Shown piece after piece: positions 55,125 to 63,030 of a stretch of DNA of 64,000 bases. The notes beneath the pieces are model-generated. The model was not told where the DNA came from. It saw only the letters and a list, made by a program, of their open reading frames with translations, and made no database searches. Location: NCBI RefSeq assembly GCF_000424625.1, contig NZ_AUKG01000001.1:868001-932000 (forward strand), written 5' to 3'. This stretch comes from Conexibacter woesei Iso977N. GTDB taxonomy: Bacteria; Actinomycetota; Thermoleophilia; Solirubrobacterales; Solirubrobacteraceae. Made by a program: the position numbers and the translations under genes. Position 1 is the stretch's first letter. The number at the start of each line of letters is the position of its first letter.

Positions 55125-56324
55125 ATGTACAAGAAGGTGCTGGGCCTCGTGCTCGGCGCGCTGCTCACGGCCGGTCTGGCGACCGGTTGCGGGAGCAGCA
55201 GCGACAACTCAGGTGGCGGCGGCGGAGGTGGCGGCGGGAGCAAGGGCTCCATCAAGGTCGCCGGCCTGTTCACGCTGACGCCGCAGGCGTTCGGCAACGA
55301 CGCCGTCAAGATGGCCAGGCAGGTCTTCGACGACCAGAACGCCGCGGGTGGCATCGGCGGCCGCAAGATCGAGTACCTGAGCGGCGACGACACCGCCAAC
55401 CCGACGCAGGCCGCGCAGCTCGCGCGCAAGTTCGTCGGCCAGGGCGCGGTCGCGATGGTCGGCACGGTGTCGTTCGTCGACTGCGGGACCAACCACGGGT
55501 ACTACGAGAAGCAGGGCATCGCCTCGATCGTGGGGATCGGCGCCGACCCGTTCTGCTTCACGACGCCGAACGTGGTCCCGGTGAACATCGGCCCGTTCAC
55601 GTCGGTGACCGCGGACCTCTACTACGCGACGAAGTTCCTCGACGACAAGAAGATCTGCATCTTCCTGGCGCCGACGCCCGGCTCCAAGGACGCGCAGGAC
55701 GCGGCGGTGGACCGCTGGACGAAGCTGACCGGCCAGAAGCCGGTCGTGATGGACGACAGCCTGCCGCTGACCGAGTCGAACTTCACGCCGTACCTGCTGC
55801 GGGCCAAGAACGCGGGCTGCGACGCGATCTTCCGCAACGGCTCCGACACGACCGGCCTGTCGATCCTGAAGGCGGCCAGGAACCAGGGGATGCAGGACGT
55901 CGACTTCCTGTTCGACGCCTCGTCCTACACGGCGCAGCTAGCGAAGTCGGCCTCGCCGCTGGGCATGAGGGTGTACCTGGCGTCCGAGTTCGAGCCGTAC
56001 ACCGAGACCCAGGGCGCCAACGCCGACTGGATCGCCACCGCGGAGAGGGGCAGGATCAACGAGACCGCCTTCACGCAGGGCGCCTACGTGTCGGCCAAGT
56101 GGCTGATCGAGGTGCTGAGGTCGATCAAGGGCGACATCACGCGCCAGTCGGTCCTCGCCGCGATGAAGGCGGGCAAGCCCTACAACAACCCGATGGTGGG
56201 CTCACCGCTGGTCATGGGCGATGCCAAGGCGCACGCCCCCAACCAGGCGATCAAGATGGTGTCCATCAAGAACGGCAACTGGGAGGTGGAGAACAAGGAG
56301 TTCTTCACCCTGCCGCAGGGCTAG
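55125..56324 (+). CDS. ABC importer substrate-binding lipoprotein (LivK type), importer 2
   Basis: A 399-residue lipoprotein. The signal peptide ends in GLATGC; a linker with a run of glycines follows, then a type I periplasmic-binding fold (GSIKVAGLFTLTPQAFGND, QNAAGGIGGRKIEYLSGDD). ATG 55125 is preferred; GTG 55122 and 55116 are in frame and closer to the ribosome site. Its last helix segments (EVLRSIKGDITRQSVL) mirror those of importer 1 (DVLRSIRGDITRDSVY). Arginines are often AGG. A strong hairpin follows before the permease gene. Confidence 0.9.
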   Translation: MYKKVLGLVLGALLTAGLATGCGSSSDNSGGGGGGGGGSKGSIKVAGLFTLTPQAFGNDAVKMARQVFDDQNAAGGIGGRKIEYLSGDDTANPTQAAQLARKFVGQGAVAMVGTVSFVDCGTNHGYYEKQGIASIVGIGADPFCFTTPNVVPVNIGPFTSVTADLYYATKFLDDKKICIFLAPTPGSKDAQDAAVDRWTKLTGQKPVVMDDSLPLTESNFTPYLLRAKNAGCDAIFRNGSDTTGLSILKAARNQGMQDVDFLFDASSYTAQLAKSASPLGMRVYLASEFEPYTETQGANADWIATAERGRINETAFTQGAYVSAKWLIEVLRSIKGDITRQSVLAAMKAGKPYNNPMVGSPLVMGDAKAHAPNQAIKMVSIKNGNWEVENKEFFTLPQG

Positions 56325-56361
56325 GCGACCGGACTCGCCTGACCTGCTCCCGGCAACACAC

Positions 56362-56391
56362 GGGGCGCCGCCGCTCGGGCGGCGGCGCCCC
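56362..56391 (+). terminator. Strong hairpin between the binding-protein and LivH genes (attenuator or partial terminator)
   Basis: GGGGCGCCGCCGC (56362-56374) and GCGGCGGCGCCCC (56379-56391) form 13 perfect G-C pairs around a TCGG loop, 37 bases after the binding-protein stop. No long T-run follows. In ABC operons such a hairpin often lowers expression of the permease relative to the abundant binding protein or protects the upstream message. Confidence 0.65.
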
Positions 56392-56436
56392 CTTCGCCGG
56401 CTCGTTGACCGACTCACGTTGAAGGGACGTCCCTGA

Positions 56437-57303
56437 ATGCTCCAAGTCTCCACCACGATCGCCGGGCTGATCGGCGGCGGCGCGTTCGCCCTGCTCGGCC
56501 TGTGCACGATGATGACCTACCGCTTCGTGTCGGTCGTCAACTTCACGCAGGCGGCGATCGGCGCGCTCGGCGCGTTCTGCATGGTCCTGCTCCACGAGAA
56601 GGGCCTGCCGCTGATCCCGGCCGTGCTCGTCGGGCTCGTCGTCGGCGCGCTCGCGCACGGCGTGATCGGGCTGATGATGGTCGCCTGGTTCTCCGAGGGC
56701 AGCGAGGAGATCAAGGCGGCGGTGACCGTCACGCTGTTCACCGCGTTGCTCGGGCTCGGCGGCCTGCTGTTCGGCGCCGCGCACCCGCACAACTTCCCGG
56801 ACCCGTTCGACCAGCCCGCGTTCACGATCGCCGACGTCACGGTGGTCTGGACGGTCGTGGTGATCTGCGGGCTGGCGGTCGTGTTCACGATCGTCCCGGT
56901 GCTCGTGCTCAAGCGGACGCACGCGGGCCTGCTGCTGCGCGCGCTGTCGTCGCGCCCGGGCACCGCGCAACTTGTAGGCGTTGCCGCGCCGCGCCTGGCG
57001 ATGGCGGTGTGGCTGCTGACCGGGGCGGCGACCGCGCTGGCGATCATGGCGATCGCGCCGTCCTACCAGAACGACTTCTCCAGCCTGTCGCTGCTGATCA
57101 CGTGGGCGTTCGCCGCCGCGCTGATCGGCGGCTTCCAGAGCTTCTGGGGCACGCTCTTCGGCGGCCTCGGGCTGGGCGCGCTGCAGGGGCTGCTGAGCTC
57201 GCTGCAGTCCCTGAACGTCTACCGCGGCGTGGTCCCGCTGGTGGTCATCGTGCTGGTGTTGCTCTGGCACCAGCGCCATGACCGCTGGGGCGCGGTCGCC
57301 TAG
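56437..57303 (+). CDS. ABC importer permease (LivH type), importer 2
   Basis: A 288-residue membrane protein with about eight hydrophobic segments. GGGAFALLGLCTMMTYRFVS opens helix 1, KRTHAGLLLRALSSRPGTAQ is the coupling loop and FGAAHPHNFPDPF the periplasmic loop shared with importer 1. It lies after the hairpin at 56362 and completes importer 2, whose gene order is LivF, LivM-LivG, binding protein, LivH. Confidence 0.9.
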   Translation: MLQVSTTIAGLIGGGAFALLGLCTMMTYRFVSVVNFTQAAIGALGAFCMVLLHEKGLPLIPAVLVGLVVGALAHGVIGLMMVAWFSEGSEEIKAAVTVTLFTALLGLGGLLFGAAHPHNFPDPFDQPAFTIADVTVVWTVVVICGLAVVFTIVPVLVLKRTHAGLLLRALSSRPGTAQLVGVAAPRLAMAVWLLTGAATALAIMAIAPSYQNDFSSLSLLITWAFAAALIGGFQSFWGTLFGGLGLGALQGLLSSLQSLNVYRGVVPLVVIVLVLLWHQRHDRWGAVA

Positions 57304-57343
57304 ATGTATGACTTGATGATGAGCGAACGAGGGAGACGACACG

Positions 57344-58102
57344 GTGTGCCACGGTGACGACTCGCGACCGCCCGCGCCGCCGCGCGCCGGGGTGGTCGCC
57401 GAGGCGGGCGACCTGCACCTGACCAGCGCGGACGGGACCAAGGTCATGGCCTACGTCGCGCGGCCGGAGCGGCCGGGCGGCGCGGCGGCGGTGATCCTGC
57501 CGGACCTGCGCGGGCTGCACGGGTTCTACAAGGGCTTCGCCGAGCGCGTGGCCGAGGCGGGGATCACGGCGATCGCGATCGACTACTTCGGCCGCGAGCT
57601 GGGCGACGGCGCGCGCGACGGGACGCCGGAGCAGATGATGCCCTTGGTGATGGGGCTGGCGCCGGAGCAGGTCGCGGCCGACGTCGCGGCGGCGGTCGAG
57701 CATGTGCGTGGTCTTGATGGCGTAGATGATGTCTTCGCCCTGGGGTTCTGCTTCGGCGGCTCGCAGGCGTGGCTGCAGTCGGCGCTGACGCCGGGGCTGG
57801 CGGGGTGCATCGGGTTCTACGGGCGCCCGGACGACGTGCGGCCGTTCGCCGATCGGCTGCGGGCGCCGATGCTCCTGCTCGCCGGGACCGAGGACATGCT
57901 CACGCCGGCCGAGGACTTCCGGCGCTTCGACGCGGAGCTGTCCGATCTTGGCGTGGAGCACGAGTTGGTGTTGTACGACGGCGCGCCGCACGCGTTCTTC
58001 GACGTCGCCGCCGAGGGCTGGGCGGAGGCGTGCGCGGACGCGTGGGAGCGGCTGCTGGCGTTCGTCGCGGCGCGCGCTTCGCACCTGGAGCGGGCGTCGT
58101 GA
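57344..58102 (+). CDS. Dienelactone hydrolase family protein
   Basis: A 252-residue alpha/beta-hydrolase with cysteine nucleophile in LGFCFGGSQAW, Asp in LAGTEDMLTPAED and His in GAPHAFFDVAAEG. In aromatic breakdown the enzyme opens dienelactones, though relatives act on other esters. GTG 57344 has GGGAGA upstream. It overlaps the alcohol dehydrogenase gene (GTGA) and follows the importer permease by 40 bases, so it belongs to the same operon. Confidence 0.9.
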   Translation: MCHGDDSRPPAPPRAGVVAEAGDLHLTSADGTKVMAYVARPERPGGAAAVILPDLRGLHGFYKGFAERVAEAGITAIAIDYFGRELGDGARDGTPEQMMPLVMGLAPEQVAADVAAAVEHVRGLDGVDDVFALGFCFGGSQAWLQSALTPGLAGCIGFYGRPDDVRPFADRLRAPMLLLAGTEDMLTPAEDFRRFDAELSDLGVEHELVLYDGAPHAFFDVAAEGWAEACADAWERLLAFVAARASHLERAS

Positions 58103-59232
58103 GCGCCGGGACGCTGCCGCGCTCGACGCGCGCCGCGGTGATGCACGCCTACGGCGAGCCGCTGCGGATCGAGGAGGTCCCGCTGCCGCGCGAGTTGGAG
58201 GCGGGCGCGTTGTTGGTGTCGATCGAGGCGACGACGCTGTGCGGCACCGACGCGCACCTGTGGGACGGGCGGCTGGCGGGGTTCATCCCGGTGGCGATGC
58301 CGATGATCCACGGGCACGAGATGGTCGGGCGGGTGGTGGCGTTCGGCCCGGGTGCGCGCCTGGACGCCGTGGGGCGTCCGGTCGCTGTGGGCGATCGGGT
58401 GGTGTGGTCGGAGGCGGTGTGCGGGCACTGCCATCCGTGCTCGGTGCTCGGCGAGACCGTGCACTGCGAGCATCGCGCGCTGGGGTTCCTGCAGGCGGCT
58501 GACGTGGCGCCGTATGCGACGGGCGGGTTGAGCGAGCACGTCTACGTCGTCCCGGGCGCGCAGCGGCTCGTCGTCGATGATGTGGTCGAGGACACGTGGG
58601 CCGCGGCCGCGGGGTGCGCGGTCAAGACGATGCTGCGCGCGTTCCGGCAGGGCGGCGGGGTGGCGCCGGGGTCGTCGGTGGTGGTGCAGGGCGCGGGGCC
58701 GCTGGGGCTGTTCGCCACCGCCTACGCGCGTGCCGCGGGCGCGGGGACGGTGATCACGATCGGCGGGCCGGAGGCGCGGCTGGAGGTCGCGCGGGCGTGG
58801 GGCGCGGACCATGTCGTCTCGGTCGATCAGGTTGTTGATGCCGATGCCCGGGTCGCGGCCGTGATGGAGCTGACCGGCGGACGCGGCGCGGAGCTGGTCC
58901 TGGACCTCGCGGGCGCGCCGACGGCCAACCGCGAGGGCGTCTTGATGTGCGCGCGCCGTGGTGCGTACGTGGTCGTCGGGATCGCCGGGCCGGGCGCGGA
59001 GGCGATCCCGATGCCGGTCGTGATGGGGCGCGAGCTGCGGGTCGTCGGCTCGATGAACGGCGACGTCGGCGACCTGGCGCTGTCGCTGGAGTTCCTGGCG
59101 CGCCATCGCGGGACGTTCGACTGGAACCTGATGTTCGACGCGCCGGTCGGCCTGGACGGCGCGACCGGCGCGCTGGCGGCGATGGCGTCGCTTCAGACGA
59201 TCAAGCCGGTGATCGCGCCGGCCATGGGCTAG
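58099..59232 (+). CDS. Zinc-dependent alcohol dehydrogenase
   Basis: A 377-residue MDR enzyme. Catalytic zinc ligands: Cys in TTLCGTD, His and Glu in HGHEMVG. The structural zinc is bound by the four cysteines of CGHCHPCSVLGETVHC. The NAD-binding GAGPLGLFATAYARAAG is intact. GTG 58099 overlaps the dienelactone hydrolase stop by four bases. It resembles aryl- or sugar-alcohol dehydrogenases; an aromatic alcohol is plausible here. Confidence 0.92.
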   Translation: MSAGTLPRSTRAAVMHAYGEPLRIEEVPLPRELEAGALLVSIEATTLCGTDAHLWDGRLAGFIPVAMPMIHGHEMVGRVVAFGPGARLDAVGRPVAVGDRVVWSEAVCGHCHPCSVLGETVHCEHRALGFLQAADVAPYATGGLSEHVYVVPGAQRLVVDDVVEDTWAAAAGCAVKTMLRAFRQGGGVAPGSSVVVQGAGPLGLFATAYARAAGAGTVITIGGPEARLEVARAWGADHVVSVDQVVDADARVAAVMELTGGRGAELVLDLAGAPTANREGVLMCARRGAYVVVGIAGPGAEAIPMPVVMGRELRVVGSMNGDVGDLALSLEFLARHRGTFDWNLMFDAPVGLDGATGALAAMASLQTIKPVIAPAMG

Positions 59233-59251
59233 AGGAAGAGAGAGCAAGGCA

Positions 59252-60196
59252 ATGACATTGCATCCGGAGGCGCAGGCGGTCGTCGACGAGTCCGCGGCCG
59301 CGCCGGCGATCGACATGGACAGCATCTCGGCGGTGGAGATGCGGGCGGGCGCGCTGGCGATGTGGTCCGGCGGCGGGCCGTACGAGGAGGTCGGCTCGGT
59401 GACCGACCGGACGATCCCCGGCCCGGCGGGGGAGATCTCGGTGCGGATCTACCTGCCGCCGGGCGACGGCGCGCCGAGCGGCGTGTTGGTGTGGATGCAC
59501 GGCGGCGGCTGGGTGATCGGCTCGCTGGACGAGAACGAGCGCGCGTGCCGGGCGGTGTGCGCGCGGTCGGGTGCGGCGATCGTGTCGGTGGACTACCGGC
59601 TGGCGCCGGAGCACCGGTTCCCGGCGGCGACCGACGACGTCTTCGCGGCGGTGCAGTGGGCGGCGGCGGAGTTCGCCGGTGTGCCGCTGGCGGTCGGCGG
59701 CGAGAGCGCGGGCGGCAACCTCGCGGCGGTGGCGGCGCTGATGGCGCGGGACCGGGGCGGCCCGTCGCTCGCGTTGCAGCTGCTGGTCTCGCCCGTGCTG
59801 GGGCGCCCGGAGGACGGGCGCGCGTCGTACGACACGTACGCCGACGGCTTCTTCCTGAGCCGGGAGAGCATGGAGTGGTTCTTCCGCCAGTACCCGCGTG
59901 ATGACGCCGACCTGAGCAACCCCTACATGGTGCCCCTCGCCGCCGAGGACCTGGCGGGCGTGGCGCCCGCGCTGATCCTGTCGGCGGAGTGCGACGTGCT
60001 GCACGACGAGGCGTCGGACTACGCGGCGCGGCTGGTCGACGCCGGTGTGCCGACCGAGCTGGTCGAGTACGACGGGCACATCCACGGGTTCTTCGGGTTG
60101 TTGGACCAGCGCCTGACCGTGTCCGCGGAGGCGCACGGCAAGGCGGCGCAGGCGCTGCGCGACGCGTTCGCCGCCGCAAGTGTAGAAATCGCATAG
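59252..60196 (+). CDS. Alpha/beta-hydrolase (HSL/GDXG esterase type)
   Basis: A 314-residue esterase of the hormone-sensitive-lipase group. HGGGWVIGS is the oxyanion motif, Ser in GGESAGGNLAAV the nucleophile, Asp in SAECDVLHDEASDY and His in GHIHGFFGL complete the triad. ATG 59252 follows the alcohol dehydrogenase stop by 19 bases. It ends the plus-strand half of the island; its last codons lie next to a tandem operator pair. Confidence 0.92.
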   Translation: MTLHPEAQAVVDESAAAPAIDMDSISAVEMRAGALAMWSGGGPYEEVGSVTDRTIPGPAGEISVRIYLPPGDGAPSGVLVWMHGGGWVIGSLDENERACRAVCARSGAAIVSVDYRLAPEHRFPAATDDVFAAVQWAAAEFAGVPLAVGGESAGGNLAAVAALMARDRGGPSLALQLLVSPVLGRPEDGRASYDTYADGFFLSRESMEWFFRQYPRDDADLSNPYMVPLAAEDLAGVAPALILSAECDVLHDEASDYAARLVDAGVPTELVEYDGHIHGFFGLLDQRLTVSAEAHGKAAQALRDAFAAASVEIA

Positions 60197-60211
60197 GAGA
60201 TCAGATAGGAT
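60188..60211. promoter_or_regulatory. Tandem island operators with no gene behind them
   Basis: ATCGCATAGGAG (60188-60199) and ATCAGATAGGAT (60200-60211) are adjacent copies, 12 bases apart as at 52537. The second differs from the consensus at one base. They overlap the last codons of the esterase gene. No plus-strand gene follows; the next gene is convergent and ends at 60505. Confidence 0.6.
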
Positions 60212-60214
60212 CCA

Positions 60215-60380
60215 TCCCGTTGTCCTGTCCTCCTCGGACGCTCGGGGTCGGGTCCACTCTCCTCTGTGGTCCTCCTCCGAAGGCTCCGCGCATGGCTGCC
60301 GGAGGGTGACAGGGAGCGGGACCTAGACCACCCCGCTCGGGAAGCGCCGGGCCCGCCTCTCCTCCCCGGAGGGCGGGCCC
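60215..60380 (+). ncRNA. Candidate small RNA with four hairpins under the island operator
   Basis: After the tandem operators and a TAGGAT box (60206-60211) come, in series, hairpins at 60251-60272 (GGTCCAC/GTGGTCC, six pairs), 60274-60305 (CCTCC/GGAGG with an inner GGC/GCC), 60314-60338 (GAGCGGG/CCCGCTC, seven pairs) and 60349-60380. There is no coding potential of note on the plus strand. A transcript of about 160 bases from near 60218 to the last hairpin would be a regulated small RNA. It may also be no more than the terminator zone of two convergent operons. Confidence 0.35.
60349..60380 (+). terminator. Terminator-like hairpin between convergent operons
   Basis: GGGCCCGCC (60349-60357) and GGCGGGCCC (60372-60380) pair perfectly around a 14-base loop. 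It could stop readthrough from the esterase operon, or end the candidate small RNA, and works in both directions. No T-run follows. Confidence 0.5.
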
Positions 60381-60504
60381 GAGCGCGTTCAGCAGCCCCT
60401 CGATACACGCGGCCGAGCTGATGCGTCGTCGGTCGCAACGTCGCGATTGTTGCCCGTCTCCGCCGGCCTCACCGCGTGAAGGGACGACGATGGCTTTCGT
60501 CGCC

Positions 60505-61191
60505 CTAGCGCTTGGAGGGGACGCCGACGACTTGCGTCGCCGCGTCGATCGCGCGGATGTGGCGGCGGATGGCGAGTGGGGTCATCGGGCCGGAGGGGAG
60601 CTCGACGACGAAGGAGGAGGAGCCGGTCAGGCGGTGGTTCTGCCAGCGGGTTGCGGTGCCGGGGAGTTGCGCGAGGCGGTGGGCGCGCATGTGGGCGGAG
60701 AGGGCGTAGGCCTTGATGATGAGCGGCTCGGAGCCGCGGGTGTCGTCGACCAGGTTCATGTGCTGGTGGAACCAGATCGTGATCTGTGGCCTCTCCTTCA
60801 AGATGTAGGCCATGATCGCGCGGGTCTCGGGCTCGGAGGCGGGCCTGGGGCCGGAGGCGTAGATCCCGGACTGCGCGCGCCAGCCCCAGGGGAAGTTGCG
60901 GTTGAGGTCGACGCCGTGGGCGTTGCCGCGGGTGCCGGCGGCGCAGCCGTCCGGGTTGGCCTCGTCGAGGATCAGCTCCTGCGTCGCCAGCGGCGCGTGC
61001 TCCCTGCGCAGCGCGCGCGTGACGGCCAGACCGGCACGCTCGGTCCCGTGGACGCAGCCGACGATCAGCACCTTGATCAGCGCGTCGTCCGCGCCGACCT
61101 TCACGACCCGCAGCGGCCGCCCCCGCACCGACCGCCCGATCACCGTCGCGTGCAGCGCCGGCGGCGCTGTCGCGACGGTGTCGGCGAGCAT
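60505..61191 (-). CDS. M14-family zinc carboxypeptidase
   Basis: A 228-residue metallo-carboxypeptidase of the MpaA-like branch. The zinc site is HGTE (HxxE) near residue 50 and His in WFHQHMN; NRNFPWGW binds the substrate carboxylate; the general-base glutamate is in FVVELPSG. The short length fits bacterial murein-peptide amidases and related soluble enzymes; no signal peptide is seen. Its ATG overlaps the stop of the KamB-like gene by one base, so it is the last gene of the lysine operon. It might supply lysine or another diamino acid from peptides. Confidence 0.88.
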   Translation of the reverse strand: MLADTVATAPPALHATVIGRSVRGRPLRVVKVGADDALIKVLIVGCVHGTERAGLAVTRALRREHAPLATQELILDEANPDGCAAGTRGNAHGVDLNRNFPWGWRAQSGIYASGPRPASEPETRAIMAYILKERPQITIWFHQHMNLVDDTRGSEPLIIKAYALSAHMRAHRLAQLPGTATRWQNHRLTGSSSFVVELPSGPMTPLAIRRHIRAIDAATQVVGVPSKR

Positions 61192-62279
61192 CAGCGCGCG
61201 GTCGCGCCGGCCAGCTCAGCGCCGGCGACGATCCCGGCGACCACGTCGACCACGGCCACGTCCGGGATCGCCAGCGCCAGGTCCTCGCAGAGCTGGCTCG
61301 TCGCGAAGCGGTGCGAGCCGGGTGCGATCGGGTTGACCGTGACGGCCAGCAGGTCGATCGGCGCCAGCACCTCGACGGCGATCCCGCGCGCCGCGCAGCG
61401 CGCGGCGGCCGCCGCGTCGAGGAACACCTTCGCGGCGTCGTCGGCGACGATCGTCAGCCCCTGCGCCACGGCGGCACCGCCGCCGCGCACCCGCGCGACG
61501 CGGTCCAGGAACGGCTCGGTCAGCGCGCCCCGGATCACGAGCGCGCTCGCATCTCCGAGCAGCCGATCCCACTTCGGGTCCGGCTCGGCGTCGCCGCGCA
61601 GGACGAACTCGCGCGGCAGCGGGACGCCCTCGCCGTCGATGACCGCGAGGTGCCCGCGCGCCGCCGAGGCCAGCGTCCGCAGCGCCTCGTCGGCCACCCG
61701 CGGCAGCCGCAGCAGCGCCGCGGCGGTCGCCGTCCTGCGGACGACCTCGCCGCGATCGAGGTCCAGGACCGCACCCGTCGCGAGGATCACGCCGTCGCTG
61801 ACGCTCGGGTTCGCGGCGGCCCGCCGGTCCAGCGAGCCGTCGATGATCACCCGGGTGGCACCGAGCGAGAACATCAGGTCGGTCACCTTCCGGACGGCGC
61901 TCGCGCTGCCCGGTCCGGCGATCTCGACCTCGCCGCCGCCCGCGCCCATGCGGCCGACGACGACCCGCCCCAGCGGGGTCCGGAACGGCGTCTCGGCCAC
62001 GACCTCGATCTCCGCCTGCGCCTTCTGCAGCAGCGGCAGCGCGGTCGCGACCAGCGTACCCGCCGGCAACGCGATCCGCGGCTTGACGATCGAGGAGTCG
62101 ATGACGTCCCGGGCCTCGCCGTCACGCCCGACCGACGTCACGCCGAACGCGACCCCGCGCTCACCCAGGCCGCCCAGCAGCGCGTTGAGCGCCACCGTCT
62201 TGCCGACGTTCTTGGCCGTTCCGATGATCGCGAGGCGCCGGACATCGGCGCCGCTCAGCGCCGCGTCAACCGCCGACAT
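61191..62279 (-). CDS. kamB: KamB-like P-loop protein, probable lysine 5,6-aminomutase reactivase subunit
   Basis: A 362-residue protein with the P-loop GTAKNVGKT near residue 20, then a long Ala/Val-rich body with VIIDGSLDRRAAANPSVSDG. Its gene starts inside kamE (14-base overlap) in the position where lysine-fermentation clusters carry kamB, whose product helps exchange damaged cobalamin in the aminomutase. ATG 62279 gives the proper N-terminus before the P-loop; a longer frame to 62327 would overlap kamE deeply. Assignment rests on position and the P-loop. Confidence 0.65.
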   Translation of the reverse strand: MSAVDAALSGADVRRLAIIGTAKNVGKTVALNALLGGLGERGVAFGVTSVGRDGEARDVIDSSIVKPRIALPAGTLVATALPLLQKAQAEIEVVAETPFRTPLGRVVVGRMGAGGGEVEIAGPGSASAVRKVTDLMFSLGATRVIIDGSLDRRAAANPSVSDGVILATGAVLDLDRGEVVRRTATAAALLRLPRVADEALRTLASAARGHLAVIDGEGVPLPREFVLRGDAEPDPKWDRLLGDASALVIRGALTEPFLDRVARVRGGGAAVAQGLTIVADDAAKVFLDAAAAARCAARGIAVEVLAPIDLLAVTVNPIAPGSHRFATSQLCEDLALAIPDVAVVDVVAGIVAGAELAGATAR

Positions 62280-63030
62280 GCGCCGGCTGCTCCGCGTCCT
62301 GCAGCCGCTCGATCCACGACCGCGCAAGGAACGCGGCGACGTGGTGGGGGTACGTGCCCTTGGAGAACCCGGCGTCGAAGCCGAGCTCCTTGGCCAGCTC
62401 GTCGGAGATCAGGTGCCCGCCGCAGCACAGCACGATGCGGTCCCGGAGCCCCTCGGCCTCGAGCATGTCGACGAGCTGCGTCAGGTTCTGCACGTGCAGG
62501 CCCTGCTGCGTCACGGTCTGTGAGACCAGGATCGCGTCCGCGTCGACCTCGAGCGCCTTCGCGACGAGGTCGCCGTTGGCGACCTGCGAGCCCATGTTGT
62601 AGGCCTTGAACCAGCGGTAGGCCTCGAGCCCGTGATGGCCGTCGTAGCCCTTCAGGTTCAGGATCGCGTCGATCCCGACCGTGTGGGTGTCGGACCCCGT
62701 GGACGCGCCGACGACCGTCAGCGGCCGCCCGACGCCCTTTTCGATCAGCGCCTCGATCTCGTCGTGCGTGAGCTGCTCGTCGACCGACCGCTGGTCGGCG
62801 GTCCCGTCGAACTCGACCGTGTTGGGGTTCAACGCGTACACGATGAAGTACGTGAAGCCCTCGGTCAGCTCCTCGGCGTGGACGACGTGGACATCGCCCA
62901 GGCCCATGCCCTCGACGAGCGCGACCGCGGCCTGCCGGCCCGCGCGCGTCTTCGGGACGGGCAGCGTGAACGCGAGCTGCATCAGCCCGTCGTTCTTGTG
63001 GTCGCCGTAGGCGGCGATGCGCTCAGACAT
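62266..63030 (-). CDS. kamE: Lysine 5,6-aminomutase beta subunit
   Basis: A 254-residue cobalamin-binding subunit. The B12 motif DxHxxG is present as SDTHTVG, with His116 as cobalt ligand, and the lysine that holds PLP in the resting state is Lys127 in LNLKGY, at the eleven-residue distance known for the family. The enzyme moves the terminal amino group of lysine or beta-lysine by a radical mechanism with adenosylcobalamin and PLP. Its ATG lies 8 bases inside kamD, and its stop overlaps kamB. Confidence 0.95.
   Translation of the reverse strand: MSERIAAYGDHKNDGLMQLAFTLPVPKTRAGRQAAVALVEGMGLGDVHVVHAEELTEGFTYFIVYALNPNTVEFDGTADQRSVDEQLTHDEIEALIEKGVGRPLTVVGASTGSDTHTVGIDAILNLKGYDGHHGLEAYRWFKAYNMGSQVANGDLVAKALEVDADAILVSQTVTQQGLHVQNLTQLVDMLEAEGLRDRIVLCCGGHLISDELAKELGFDAGFSKGTYPHHVAAFLARSWIERLQDAEQPAHVGG

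Noticed and set aside
20240-60211. Recent transfer of the island by a mobile element
   Set aside because: No integrase, transposase, tRNA site or flanking direct repeats were seen, and base and codon use look like the surroundings.
60215-60380. Cobalamin riboswitch for the kam operon
   Set aside because: The kam genes are transcribed toward this region from the right, so it lies downstream of them; the B12-box pattern is also absent.
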